64,000 nt of DNA, taken from NCBI GenBank assembly GCA_903869675.1, contig CAIQAB010000010.1:1-64000 (forward strand). Direction: 5' to 3'. Made by a program: the position numbers and the translations under genes. This document shows, piece by piece, positions 22,958-32,058 of the stretch. The notes below the pieces were generated by a model, which saw only the letters and a program-made list of their open reading frames with translations, did no database searches and had not been told where the DNA came from. Within the stretch, counting starts at the first letter, position 1. Every line of letters starts with the position of its first letter. The stretch comes from an uncultured Verrucomicrobiota bacterium (GTDB lineage: Bacteria; Verrucomicrobiota; Verrucomicrobiia; Opitutales; Opitutaceae).

Positions 22958-23437
22958 TCAGGTGAGGGCGGCAACCCGCGGGGCGGGGGCGCCTTTACGG
23001 GGTGGGGGGAGGGTGGTGCCGGCGGCGCGGCCGAGGAGGGCGCGGCCGAGGGGCGAGCCGGGGGTGACGACGGTGATTTCGCGGCCGTCGTCGGGCGCGG
23101 CGAGGGTGAGGCCGCCGTGGGTGGGGCCGAGCAGGATGTGATCGGTGCGGGCGCCGGCGACGAGCGTCACCACGCTGCCCACGCGGGCCTCGCGGTGACC
23201 GGGGGGCGGGAACACGAGGGCGCGCCAGGCGGCGAGGGCGGCGGCGAGCTCGGCGGCCTGGCGGGCTTGCCCCTCGGCGAGGTAGGCGGCCTCCTGCGCG
23301 TGGGTATCGTATTTGTTCTCGGCGCGGCTCTCCTCGCTGATCGACTCGTCGCGGGCGTCGCGCGCGGCGTCGGTCTGGCGGGAGAGTTCGGCCTCGAGGG
23401 CGGCGAGCACGGCGGCGCGCAGGGCTTCCTTGGACAT
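22958..23437 (-). CDS. GreA/GreB-like protein
   Basis: The chosen ATG at 23437 gives 159 residues (MSKEALRAAV); the long Pro/Arg-rich extension possible upstream overlaps ispH antisense-like sequence and is rejected. A predicted coiled coil (about residues 10-70, with DESISEESRAENKYD) precedes a small beta domain containing VGSVVTLV, DHILLGP and ITVVTPGSPLGRALLG. That last motif is the C-terminal signature of the GreA/GreB/Rnk fold that binds RNA polymerase. The coiled coil lacks the exact DD/ED tip I would expect of a cleavage factor, so it may be a Gre-family regulator instead of a true GreA. It follows ispH by 23 bp. Confidence 0.7.
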   Translation of the reverse strand: MSKEALRAAVLAALEAELSRQTDAARDARDESISEESRAENKYDTHAQEAAYLAEGQARQAAELAAALAAWRALVFPPPGHREARVGSVVTLVAGARTDHILLGPTHGGLTLAAPDDGREITVVTPGSPLGRALLGRAAGTTLPPPRKGAPAPRVAALT

Positions 23438-23460
23438 GGGCGGGGAGGGTGGGGCCAGGG

Positions 23461-25212
23461 TCAGGCGGGGCCGAGGCCGACGAGGACCGTCTCGATGGGG
23501 CGGAGGCGGCCGACAGGGAAGAGCGAGTTGATGCGGGTGATCACGGCCTGGATGAGGCCATCGGGGCAGCTGGCGCCGCCGGTGATCAGGATGCGGCGGG
23601 GCCGGGCGAAAGCCTCGCCCGGCCAGAGGGGGCGGGACTCGTGGTGGCCGCCGGCGGGGGCGCCGGGGAGGTGGGCAGGGAAGACGTAGTGCTGGACCTC
23701 GGCCAGCGAGCGGATGTCGGCCTCGCTCTGGATAAAAAACGCCAGACGGCCGAGGCGTTCCTCGCACAGGCGGTGCAGCTGGTAGGTGTTGGACGAGTTT
23801 TTCCCGCCGATCACGAAGGCGGCGTCGAGCGGCTGGGCGAGGGCGCGGCCGAGGGCATCCTGGTTCACCTGGGTGGCGTAGCAGAGGGTATCCGTGCGGC
23901 CGTGGCCGCCAACGCGCTCGGGGCTGCCGGGCGGGACGGGCCCGCAGGTGGCGGCGTAGGCGGCGCGCAGGTGGGCGATGATCTCGCGGGTCTCGTTGAC
24001 CAGCAGGGTGGTCTGATTGACGACGGCGATGTGTTCGAGGTCGCGGCTGACTGCGAAGTCTTCGGTGAAGCGGCCGGCGAAGGTGTTTTCAAACTCGGCC
24101 TGGGCGGCGGGTTCGTGGCGGCGGGGAAGCAGGCCGGTGAGCGCGCGGGCCTCGGCGAGATTGCGGACGATCACGGCGGGGGCGTGGCGGCGGGTATTGG
24201 CGAAGGTGGCCTTGGTCTCCTCGTGTTCGTGTTTGCCGTGGATCACGACGGTGTAGCCCTCGCGGCCGTAGGCGCGGGCGGCTTTCCAGACTTTCTCCAC
24301 CAGCATGCAGGTGGCGTCGTAGGCGCACACGGCGAGGCCGCGGCGCACGAGGCGGCGCTTATCGTCGTCGGTGGCGCCGAAGGCGGGGATGATCACGATA
24401 TCCTCGGGGCGGAGGGTATCCCATAGGAGCGGGTCCGCGGGCGTGGCGGGGGCGTCGGCGGAGACATTGCGGCCGGAGATGGTGAAGGGGGTGCCTTTAT
24501 CTGACTGGAGGTAGCGCAGGCCTCGGCGCAGGAGGTCTTCGTTGACGAAGGGATTGTGGATCAGCTCGGACAGCATGAACACGCGGCGACCGGGGTTCTC
24601 GGCGAGGGTTTCGTAGGCGCGCTCGATGGCGTTTTTCACGCCGAGGCAGAAGCCGAAGTGGCTGGGCAGCACATAGTGCACGGCGCCGAAATCAAGGGGG
24701 ACGGGGTCGGCGGCGGACCGTTCGTGCCGGCGGGCGAGGGCCTTCAGCGCGGAGCAGAGCGTGGACTGGTAAAGGGCGCGCGAGGCGGGGTCCTGGTCGT
24801 AAATGGCGGTGTTGCGCTCGTGGGCGGGCCGGAATTTGTAGATAAAATCATTTTCCCCGAGGTGGAGGTAGGGCAGCTCGACCAGTAAAGACTCGAGGGC
24901 GGGCAGCAGGGCGGTGAGCAGCGGGGTGTTGGCGGGGGGGGTGGCGGCGAGGGCGTCGAGCGAATGGAAAACGATCGCGGTCGGGCTGAGTGGATGGGCC
25001 GGCCCGCTGCGGTCGGGCAGGGAGGCGATGACTACGCGGCGGGGGCCGGCCGGGCCGGGCAGGACAAAGGTGTGGTCGGAGCGGTGGACGCCGGGCAGGC
25101 TGGCGCCGTCGGCCGGGGCGCGGCCGTGCGGGGTGAACTGGATCGCGAGGCGGTTGTGCGCGTCGAAGGCGAGGACAAGCTCGGGCAGGGTGGGGGCGGG
25201 GGCGGCGGGCAC
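23461..25212 (-). CDS. ispH: 4-hydroxy-3-methylbut-2-enyl diphosphate reductase (IspH/LytB) with N-terminal extension
   Basis: IspH performs the last step of the MEP isoprenoid pathway, making IPP and DMAPP through a [4Fe-4S] cluster. The three cluster cysteines are visible in HFGFCLGV (C189), YDATCMLV (C302) and DTLCYAT (C444). Substrate-binding blocks VVNQTTL, GGKNSSNT and TGGASCPDG are also present. The family is usually about 310-400 residues; this one is 583 because about 175 residues precede the first cysteine. That extension contains HLGENDFIYKF and a helical CSALKALARRHE. It looks like part of the same frame with normal codon usage, so it is probably a real extra domain. It overlaps no neighbour. 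Confidence 0.92.
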   Translation of the reverse strand: MPAAPAPTLPELVLAFDAHNRLAIQFTPHGRAPADGASLPGVHRSDHTFVLPGPAGPRRVVIASLPDRSGPAHPLSPTAIVFHSLDALAATPPANTPLLTALLPALESLLVELPYLHLGENDFIYKFRPAHERNTAIYDQDPASRALYQSTLCSALKALARRHERSAADPVPLDFGAVHYVLPSHFGFCLGVKNAIERAYETLAENPGRRVFMLSELIHNPFVNEDLLRRGLRYLQSDKGTPFTISGRNVSADAPATPADPLLWDTLRPEDIVIIPAFGATDDDKRRLVRRGLAVCAYDATCMLVEKVWKAARAYGREGYTVVIHGKHEHEETKATFANTRRHAPAVIVRNLAEARALTGLLPRRHEPAAQAEFENTFAGRFTEDFAVSRDLEHIAVVNQTTLLVNETREIIAHLRAAYAATCGPVPPGSPERVGGHGRTDTLCYATQVNQDALGRALAQPLDAAFVIGGKNSSNTYQLHRLCEERLGRLAFFIQSEADIRSLAEVQHYVFPAHLPGAPAGGHHESRPLWPGEAFARPRRILITGGASCPDGLIQAVITRINSLFPVGRLRPIETVLVGLGPA

Positions 25213-25260
25213 GGGATGGGGGGTGGGCGGATCGTCGCGAAGACGGGCGAGGGCGGCGCC

Positions 25261-25515
25261 TTACTCTTCGCCACTTTCGGCCGGGTCTTGGTCGGCGTCG
25301 AAGCTGTCGACGAAACGGGTGGAGAAGAAGTCCTCCTCCTCGAGGATGGCCAGCACGTGGTCGGTCACGGTTTTCCGGTCGGCGGGGGCGAGGCGGGGGT
25401 GTTCCAGCGCGAGGAACTCGGTGATGCCGGCGCGCGCCTGGGTGCGGTCGGTGCAAGCGGCGAGGAACTCGTCGGCCTGGCTGGCGATGTCATCGATGAT
25501 GGGGCGGAGGTTCAT
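25261..25515 (-). CDS. Small acidic hypothetical protein
   Basis: From ATG 25515 (MNLRPIIDDIAS) this encodes 84 residues, helical and acidic, with LRPIIDDIASQADEFLAA at the start and a highly acidic end (LEEEDFFSTRFVDSFDADQ). A longer frame upstream is Pro/Arg/His-rich and is not credible. Codon third positions are GC-rich as in neighbouring genes, and it sits tightly 48 bp upstream of ispH on the same strand, which supports a real gene. I do not recognise the family and assign no function. Confidence 0.55.
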   Translation of the reverse strand: MNLRPIIDDIASQADEFLAACTDRTQARAGITEFLALEHPRLAPADRKTVTDHVLAILEEEDFFSTRFVDSFDADQDPAESGEE

Positions 25516-25589
25516 GGCGGAGATACGCGGGCGAAGGTGGGCGGGAACGCGGGAAATTACACTGGTTTTTTGCAGCGTTGAGGGTGGTT

Positions 25590-26660
25590 TCAGCGGAGCA
25601 GGGTGAACTGGCTCGCGGCGAGGCGGCGGCCGTTGATCTGCAACTCGACCCGGTGCGCGCCGGGATGGTGCCGGCGGGTGGAGAAATTCCGGATCATCTG
25701 GCGCTTGGTCAGGGTGGTGGTCTGGTGCGGGGCGAGGGTGAGGGTGGTCCACTTAAAAACCTTTACCGAGGGGCGGCCGGAGGGGCGCACGTAGTGGACG
25801 GCGTAATCCACGGCGAGCGATTGGGCGCGGGGGGAGCTTGAGGCGAGGTGTGCGGAGAGGGTCACGGTATCGCCCAGGCGGAGGCGGGCGGGCCGGGCGG
25901 CGAGGGTGGCCGTGAGACGGGGCGCGGCGCCGACTCCGAGCAGGTCGAGGGCGCGGGGGTGGCCTTTTTTCACCAAAGTGCGCAGGGCGTGGCGCACGAT
26001 CCAGGCGGTGCGGGACTCGCGGCGATCCCAGCCGGCGACCAGATCGAGCACGATGCCGGGGTGATCTTTGGTGATATCGTTCAGGTGGTTGGCGACGGAC
26101 TTGCGCACGTAGAGGCTGGGGTCGGTGCGCAGGGTGGCCAGCAGGGGAAGGGTGGGTGACGGATCGGTGATCAGGGAGCGGAGGCTTTGGCCCCAGGGTA
26201 GGCGGGGGCGGGAGCCTTCGCTGGCGAGGCGGCGGACGTGTTCGTCGGGCGAGGTGGCCCAGCCGGTGAGGACGGCGAGGGTGCCGGCGAGATCGCGTTC
26301 GAGAAAGGGGCGGAGGGCGAACTCGGCCGAGCCGTGGCGGGTGAGTTCGCGCAGGGCGGGCAGGGCGAGGGCGGGTTGCCCGAGGCCGCGGCGGGCGACG
26401 TGTTCGCAGGGCCAGATGGCGACGAAGCCGTGCCCGATTTGGGGGGCGTGGGCGAAGAGCACCGGGAGTTGTTCTGCAAACGGCAGGGGCAGCGCGTGGT
26501 CGAAGGCCTCGGCGGTGCGCCGCAGGCGGTCCATGAGCTCGAGGGTGTCGAGATCGCGCAAGGCGTGGGCGAGAAAAGCCGCCGGGTCGAAGCGCGCGTG
26601 CAGCGCGGCGAGCTGGCGGGCGGTCAGGCGCAGGCGCTCGGCGTTGAACAGGTTTTTCAT
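25590..26660 (-). CDS. AlkC-like DNA alkylation repair protein (HEAT-repeat glycosylase family)
   Basis: A 356-residue protein with the layout of AlkC/AlkD alkylpurine DNA glycosylases: a helical N-terminus (KNLFNAERLRLTA), then HEAT-like pairs of helices. It includes the AlkC-type motif HVRRLASEGSRPRLPWG (about residues 140-157) and further repeats such as PSLYVRKSVANHLNDI and KDHPGIVLDLVAGW. About residues 240-356 form an extra beta-sandwich-like domain (RLRLGDTVTLSAHL ... ELQINGRRLAASQFTLL), as reported for AlkC proteins with an Ig-like module. It would remove N3-methylated bases. It lies between ispH's small neighbour and comM on the same strand. Confidence 0.8.
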   Translation of the reverse strand: MKNLFNAERLRLTARQLAALHARFDPAAFLAHALRDLDTLELMDRLRRTAEAFDHALPLPFAEQLPVLFAHAPQIGHGFVAIWPCEHVARRGLGQPALALPALRELTRHGSAEFALRPFLERDLAGTLAVLTGWATSPDEHVRRLASEGSRPRLPWGQSLRSLITDPSPTLPLLATLRTDPSLYVRKSVANHLNDITKDHPGIVLDLVAGWDRRESRTAWIVRHALRTLVKKGHPRALDLLGVGAAPRLTATLAARPARLRLGDTVTLSAHLASSSPRAQSLAVDYAVHYVRPSGRPSVKVFKWTTLTLAPHQTTTLTKRQMIRNFSTRRHHPGAHRVELQINGRRLAASQFTLLR

Positions 26661-26717
26661 CAGCGCGGGGTGCGGCGGCCGGAGCCCGGGTAAAACGGGC
26701 CGGCGGCGGGGGCGGGC

Positions 26718-28253
26718 TCAGTAGAACACCTTGCGGTCGAGCGAGCGGTATTGGATGGCCTCGAGCAGGTGGGGGGCCTCGACGCGTTCGCTGGCGGCGA
26801 GATCGGCGATGGTGCGGGCGACCTTCAGGATGCGATCGTAGGCACGGGCGGAGAGGCCGAGCTGCTCCATGGCTTGTTGCAGCAGGTCGCCCAACGTCGA
26901 ATCCAGCGGGATGTGGGTGCGGATCTGGGCGTGGGACATGCGGGCGTTGGCCGTGGCGGGGGTGCCGCGGAAGCGCTCCAACTGGCGGTCGCGGGCGGCG
27001 CGCACCCGCGCGGCGATGGCGGCGGAGGGCTCGCCCGGGGTGGTGGAGCGCAACTCGGTGACCGTCACGGCCGGGGCCTCGACGTGAAGATCGATGCGGT
27101 CGAGCAGGGGGCCGCTGATGCGGGCGCGGTAGCGCTGGATCTGTGGCGGGGAGCAGCGGCATTCGTGCCTGGCGTCGCCGAGGTAGCCGCAGGGGCAGGG
27201 GTTCATCGCCGCGACCAGCATGAACGCGCAGGGCAGGGTGATCTTGCCCGCGCTCCGCGAGATCGAGACGGTCGAGTCCTCCAGCGGTTGCCGGAGGACT
27301 TCCAGGGCGGAGCGTTTGAACTCGGGCAGTTCGTCCAGGAACAGGATGCCCTGGTGGGCGAGGGAGATTTCGCCCGGGCCGGGCACGGTGCCGCCGCCGA
27401 TCAGACCGACATCCGAAATGGTATGGTGGGGAGTGCGCACGGGGCGCAGGCCGAAGGCGTGGGTCTGGCTCAGGGTCTGGCCGGCGGCGGAGTGGATGGC
27501 GAGGATCTCGAGGGCCTCGTCCAGGGTGGGCGCGGGCATGATCGAGGGGATGCGTTTCGCGACCATTGACTTGCCCGAGCCGGGTGGCCCGATCATCAGC
27601 AGATTATGCCCGCCGGCCACGGCTACTTCCACGGCGCGGCGCAGGGAGTGCTGGCCTTTGACCTCGGCAAAATCCCCGGCCGAGGTCTGGGTGGGGCCGG
27701 GCTCGGCCGGAGGGGGCGGAGTGAGCGGGGCCAGCGTTAGCCGGCCGGACAGGAAGCGGGCGGCTTGGTCGAGGGACTCGATGGCGTAAACGGCGATGCC
27801 CTCCACCAGGGCGGCCTCGGCGGCGCAGGCGGCGGGCAGGAGGAGGCCGTGGCAACCATGGGCCTTGGCGAGTCGGGCGTAGGCGAGGGCGCCGCGGACC
27901 GGGCGGGTGGCGCCGGACAGGGCGAGTTCGCCGGCGATCAGGTATTCGCCGATGGCGGGGGCGGCGAGTTGGCCGGTGGCGACGAGGATGCCGAGGGCGA
28001 TGGGCAGATCGTAGAGCGGGCCCTCCTTGCGCAGGTCGCCGGGGGCTAGGTTGATGGTGGTGCGAGTGCGCAGCAGGCCGTAGCCGGAGTTGGCGAGGGC
28101 GGAGAAGACGCGGTCGTCCGACTCCTTCACGGCGGCGTCGGGCAAGCCTACCAGAATGAGTTTAAAATCGCCTGACTCCCCGTGGTTGACCTCGACGTGG
28201 ACGGGGAGGGCTTGGATGCCCTGCAGGGCGGCGGACAACAGGGTGGCGAGCAT
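26718..28253 (-). CDS. comM: YifB/ComM-type Mg-chelatase-like AAA ATPase
   Basis: ComM is a hexameric helicase that promotes branch migration during natural transformation. The 511-residue protein from ATG 28253 ([12 protein letters not shown]) has an N-terminal ribosomal-S5-like ChlI domain ([27 protein letters not shown], about residues 18-45). Then comes Walker [10 protein letters not shown] (about 217-225), Walker [10 protein letters not shown], sensor [10 protein letters not shown] with a Cys-rich insertion ([13 protein letters not shown]), and a C-terminal helical domain ([19 protein letters not shown]). The upstream extension in frame is Arg-rich and not credible. With pilus motor genes nearby on the other strand, a transformation context is plausible but not shown. 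Confidence 0.93.
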   Translation of the reverse strand: MLATLLSAALQGIQALPVHVEVNHGESGDFKLILVGLPDAAVKESDDRVFSALANSGYGLLRTRTTINLAPGDLRKEGPLYDLPIALGILVATGQLAAPAIGEYLIAGELALSGATRPVRGALAYARLAKAHGCHGLLLPAACAAEAALVEGIAVYAIESLDQAARFLSGRLTLAPLTPPPPAEPGPTQTSAGDFAEVKGQHSLRRAVEVAVAGGHNLLMIGPPGSGKSMVAKRIPSIMPAPTLDEALEILAIHSAAGQTLSQTHAFGLRPVRTPHHTISDVGLIGGGTVPGPGEISLAHQGILFLDELPEFKRSALEVLRQPLEDSTVSISRSAGKITLPCAFMLVAAMNPCPCGYLGDARHECRCSPPQIQRYRARISGPLLDRIDLHVEAPAVTVTELRSTTPGEPSAAIAARVRAARDRQLERFRGTPATANARMSHAQIRTHIPLDSTLGDLLQQAMEQLGLSARAYDRILKVARTIADLAASERVEAPHLLEAIQYRSLDRKVFY

Positions 28254-28288
28254 CTGGGCGAGGGGGCTCGGGAGGGGTTGCCTGCGTT

Positions 28289-29179
28289 TTAGGTGCTTCG
28301 TGCCGTGATCACGGCGACGTTTCGCTCGACGGCCTCGATGTAGGGATTGCGACCCGAATGGCCGGGGGTTTCGAGGAAGCGGTAGACCCCGGTGAAGTCG
28401 GTTTCCAACTTGGCCAAAACGAAGCCGCGCCAAAAGCCCCCGGTGGCGGAGAGCAGGTGGTTCACGGAGGTGAACATGCGTTTTTCCGGAGGGGTGTTGC
28501 TGAAGTCATCCGCCTCCTCGAACTCGGTGAAAAGGTGGGGTAATTTTTCCGGGTATTCGGGTGCGGCCATCTGGCCGATGTAGTCGGCGGTGGCGACCAT
28601 GCAGGCGACGAGCCGGCGGTTTTCGGTGGAGAAATCGGATTTGTCCGGCCGGCCGGAGAGGCCGGTGCAGCGGATCATGCCCAGCACGTCATCCACTTCG
28701 TCACGGCGGAGGCCCAGCGGGGGCAGCACGGATGCGGCCAAGGCGCAGCTGCGCAGCACGTGGGAGTGGCCGTATTTGGCGCCGGTGCCGGACTCGTCTC
28801 CGCTCGTCTTCAGGAAGCCGGTATCGTGCAACACCATGGCGGCCAGGCCGAGTTCCAGGTCACGATCGGAGAGGGGGGCGGGTTGCGTGCGGCGCTGACC
28901 CTCGCCCAGGGCCAGCAGGCACATGGCGGCTTGGGCCGTATGCTGCAAATCGTGGTAGCGCACATCGACGGGCAGATAGTTCCAGAAGCGGCCGGCAAAC
29001 AGGCTGCTGCTCAACCCGATCAGAGCCTCGATAAATGGTGCGTTCAGGCCCAAGCCATGGGCATAGCAACCCACGGGTGTGAGGTCGTTTATGCCAACCA
29101 AGGGGGGCGCCTCTCCACCGGTGGATTGTTGCAAGGGGTTCAACGATTGCACCATGCCACGGCGTAATGATTTGCGCAA
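28289..29179 (-). CDS. HD-domain phosphohydrolase-like protein
   Basis: The 296-residue protein carries an HD-type metal site: VRYHDLQHT (about residues 72-80), then MVLHDTGFL with the HD dyad (about 113-121), and [10 protein letters not shown] further on, the order found in HD/PDEase phosphohydrolases. The C-terminal part ([19 protein letters not shown] ... [21 protein letters not shown]) is not a recognised second domain. Substrate could be a nucleotide or cyclic nucleotide; nothing in the sequence decides. The first eight residues are weak and ATG at codon 9 is an alternative start. It is divergent from coaE, 35 bp away. Confidence 0.7.
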   Translation of the reverse strand: MRKSLRRGMVQSLNPLQQSTGGEAPPLVGINDLTPVGCYAHGLGLNAPFIEALIGLSSSLFAGRFWNYLPVDVRYHDLQHTAQAAMCLLALGEGQRRTQPAPLSDRDLELGLAAMVLHDTGFLKTSGDESGTGAKYGHSHVLRSCALAASVLPPLGLRRDEVDDVLGMIRCTGLSGRPDKSDFSTENRRLVACMVATADYIGQMAAPEYPEKLPHLFTEFEEADDFSNTPPEKRMFTSVNHLLSATGGFWRGFVLAKLETDFTGVYRFLETPGHSGRNPYIEAVERNVAVITARST

Positions 29180-29214
29180 GGGGCGGGCAAGCCCAAAGTC
29201 CAGTCATTTACTTT

Positions 29215-29814
29215 ATGGTGATCGGACTCACAGGCGGCATCGGATGCGGCAAGTCGACTGCGACGGCCGCTTTCGCTAGGCGGGGTTTTTTGACGACGGA
29301 TGCAGACCGCATTGTGCGGGAAGCAGTTTTGCCGGATCCGGCGGTGCTGGTCTGTGCGGTCGAGCGGTGGGGCCGAGGGGTGCTGGGCGAGGACGGCACG
29401 CTGAACCGGGCGGCGGTGGCGGAGATGGTTTTCACTTCCGAAAGCGAGCGGCGCTGGTGGGAGGGGGTGATTCATCCCCGGGTGCGGGCGATCTGGCGCG
29501 GCCGGGTCGAATCTGCGCCGGAGGCGGATTGGGTGGTCGAGGTTCCTTTGCTCTTTGAAGCGGGTTTGGAAAAAGGGTTTGATTTCATCGTATGCGTCGG
29601 TGCCAATGCCTCTGTTCAGTTGGCCCGAGTAACCGCGCGCGGGATGTCGCAAGCGCAGGCCGGGCTGCGAATCGCGTCCCAATATCCCTTGGAAAAAAAA
29701 CTTAAGTTATCCCACGCCGTTCTCTGGAACGATGGCACCCCCGCTTTTTTGGACGCCCAGATCGATCGGTTGATTGAGCGCCTGCGCGTGACGCACCCCG
29801 CTTCCCGTGTCTAA
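29215..29814 (+). CDS. coaE: Dephospho-CoA kinase
   Basis: CoaE phosphorylates dephospho-CoA in the last step of coenzyme A synthesis. From the ATG at 29215 the 199-residue protein starts VIGLTGGIGCGKST, the P-loop, and continues with TDADRIVREA, VIHPRVRAIW, VVEVPLLFEAGLEKGFD and ASQYPLEKK, all diagnostic of the family. The frame extends 16 codons further upstream, but the family starts directly at the P-loop strand, so 29215 is preferred. Length is typical (about 200). It is followed by rho with a 64-bp gap and the two may be co-transcribed. Confidence 0.95.
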   Translation: MVIGLTGGIGCGKSTATAAFARRGFLTTDADRIVREAVLPDPAVLVCAVERWGRGVLGEDGTLNRAAVAEMVFTSESERRWWEGVIHPRVRAIWRGRVESAPEADWVVEVPLLFEAGLEKGFDFIVCVGANASVQLARVTARGMSQAQAGLRIASQYPLEKKLKLSHAVLWNDGTPAFLDAQIDRLIERLRVTHPASRV

Positions 29815-29878
29815 GCAGGCGGGGCGCGGGCGCACCTTGGTTTGCTGACGCTAATTCTTCATTTACAAATTTTTATTC

Positions 29879-31993
29879 ATGGATTCCCCGGACACTCCCG
29901 TAGATTCTTCAGCTGGTTTGCCTGCCCCAAAGCCCCGCAAGGCACCGTCTCGTCGTTCGCGTGCAACGGCCGAGCCCGAGGCGCTGGTTGCGCCGGCTCC
30001 GGAAGGTTCGGCCGAGGCCGCGGCGGTGCCGGCCAAGCGCGGCCGGCCGCGACGCGTCAAAGCGGAGGCCTCGACCGAGGCCGGTCCGGAATTGTTTGGC
30101 GTCGCGCCGGTGTCTGCGTCCGTGCCTGAAGAGTATCGGGCGCCAGCGACTGCGGCGGAGCCGGCGGACGACGAACCCTACCGGGGGTCTTTTTCGCCGG
30201 ATGACGAGGCGCCGCGTGACGAAGCCCCGGCGGAACGTCCGGTATTTGTGCCGTCTGCCCTCGCGGCCACGGCGCCCGAGGCGACGCCGGCAGATTTTGA
30301 TGCGACCGAGGGTGGTTCGGAAGTGCCTGAAGCGGGGGGCGTCTCGGGGGACTCGGCCAATGCCGCCCCTCCGGGTGCCGGCGGTCCGGTCGGACCGGAT
30401 GGCCAACCCCGCCGCGAAGAACGCAAAACCTGGTGGGAGCGTAAAAAGGAGAAAAAGCGACTCAAGTGGCTCGAACGCCAGCAAGGCGGTCGTTTCCCGG
30501 GTGCCGGCGGCCCGCCGCCCGCCGATGATCGTGGTCCGGTCGCAGGGGGGGAGCAGGCCGCGTCCCCGGCCGGTGGTCCGGGCTTCGCGCCGGGGCGCGG
30601 GTTTCGTGATCGTCCGCCCATCCAGCCGGCGCCGCCAGTCATGAGCGGGCCGATCGGCGGGCTGCCGGATCCGTCGCGTTTTTCCGATCTGGCAGCGGTC
30701 GATGCCTTGGCCGAGGAATTAGCCGCGGACGCCGATCCGCTGGACCTGACGGCAATCCACGCCGCGCCTGCGGTCGAGTTGGCGGCTCATTTGCGGTCGC
30801 TGGGTGAGACCGTGCCGGGCATGCCGGCGCGGCGGGTTTTGGTGGAGCAACTCTTTGCTTGGGCCGCCCGCGAGCGCCGCGCCTTCCGTGAACGCGGGGT
30901 ATTGGATCTAACGGATGCCGGTCACGGCTTCGTGGTCCATCTTTGCAACAGTTACCGTCTGTATCCGGAGAGCACTTATGTGTCCGCCGCGCTCGTGCGT
31001 CGCCACGGCCTGCGCCGCGGGCAGGAACTCGATGTGCTGGCCCAACCGCCCCGTCCGGGCGAGCGTTGTCCCTCGGCTGTCCGGATCAGTTCGGTGATGG
31101 GGCTCGCGCCTGCCGAGGCTGCGTCGGTGACCGCCTTTGAAGAGTTGATCCCTTACTACCCGACCAATCGCATTTTATTGGAGGCAAACGAGATTCATAA
31201 GGATATCTCGATGCGGGCGATCGATCTGCTCACGCCGGTCGGGTTTGGCCAGCGCGGTTTGATCGTGGCGCCGCCGCGCACCGGCAAGACCGTCTTGTTG
31301 CAGAACATCGCGAACTCCATTTCGCAAAACTTCCCCGAAGCGACGCTGATCCTCCTGCTGATTGACGAGCGCCCCGAGGAGGTGACGGATTTCCGGCGGC
31401 ACACCAAAGGCGATGTGGTGTCCTCCACCTTTGACGAGACGCCCGAGAGCCATGCGCACGCGGCGGAGATGGTGATCGAACGTGCCCGGCGTCTGGTCGA
31501 ACTCGGCAAGCATGTGGTCATCCTGCTCGACTCGATCACGCGTCTCGCCCGCGCCTACAATGCCCTCGCCGGCAACGGCGGCAAGACCATGTCCGGCGGT
31601 ATCGAGTCGAATGCTCTCCAGCGCCCGAAGCGTTTCTTTGGCTCGGCGCGTAACATCGAGGGTGGCGGCTCGCTCACCATCCTCGGCACCGCGCTGGTCG
31701 ACACCAATTCCCGCATGGACGAGGTGATTTTCGAGGAGTTCAAGGGCACCGGCAACATGGAGCTGCACCTCGATCGCGGCTTGTCCGACAAGCGTATCTT
31801 CCCGGCGATCAATATCGACCGCTCCGGCACGCGCAAAGAGGAGCTCATCTACCACCCCGAGGAGATGCTCCGTGTCTACGGCCTGCGCCGTGCTATGCAG
31901 GGTATTCCTCCGGTTGAGGCGATGGATATGTTCATCCAGCGACTGAAGAAAACCAAGACCAACACGGAATTTTTGTTGAGTCTAAATCGCTAA
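29879..31993 (+). CDS. rho: Transcription termination factor Rho with long N-terminal extension
   Basis: Rho is the hexameric RNA-dependent ATPase that ends transcription. The last about 420 of 704 residues are canonical: RNA-binding cold-shock-like domain ([15 protein letters not shown], then [22 protein letters not shown]), Walker [10 protein letters not shown] (about 463-471), Walker [13 protein letters not shown]-loop SGGIESNAL and the R-loop/arginine region [19 protein letters not shown]. The first about 260 residues are Pro/Ala/Glu/Arg-rich with a basic run ([13 protein letters not shown]) and a Gly/Pro tract, probably disordered and RNA-binding. Such extensions occur in Actinobacteria and some other phyla. 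The ATG at 29879 follows coaE. Confidence 0.96.
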   Translation: MDSPDTPVDSSAGLPAPKPRKAPSRRSRATAEPEALVAPAPEGSAEAAAVPAKRGRPRRVKAEASTEAGPELFGVAPVSASVPEEYRAPATAAEPADDEPYRGSFSPDDEAPRDEAPAERPVFVPSALAATAPEATPADFDATEGGSEVPEAGGVSGDSANAAPPGAGGPVGPDGQPRREERKTWWERKKEKKRLKWLERQQGGRFPGAGGPPPADDRGPVAGGEQAASPAGGPGFAPGRGFRDRPPIQPAPPVMSGPIGGLPDPSRFSDLAAVDALAEELAADADPLDLTAIHAAPAVELAAHLRSLGETVPGMPARRVLVEQLFAWAARERRAFRERGVLDLTDAGHGFVVHLCNSYRLYPESTYVSAALVRRHGLRRGQELDVLAQPPRPGERCPSAVRISSVMGLAPAEAASVTAFEELIPYYPTNRILLEANEIHKDISMRAIDLLTPVGFGQRGLIVAPPRTGKTVLLQNIANSISQNFPEATLILLLIDERPEEVTDFRRHTKGDVVSSTFDETPESHAHAAEMVIERARRLVELGKHVVILLDSITRLARAYNALAGNGGKTMSGGIESNALQRPKRFFGSARNIEGGGSLTILGTALVDTNSRMDEVIFEEFKGTGNMELHLDRGLSDKRIFPAINIDRSGTRKEELIYHPEEMLRVYGLRRAMQGIPPVEAMDMFIQRLKKTKTNTEFLLSLNR

Positions 31994-32058
31994 ACTCGCG
32001 CACTTACCCTTCCCGTCCGCGCGCCCCGCGCCGAACCGTCCTCCCCGCCTCCCCCCAC

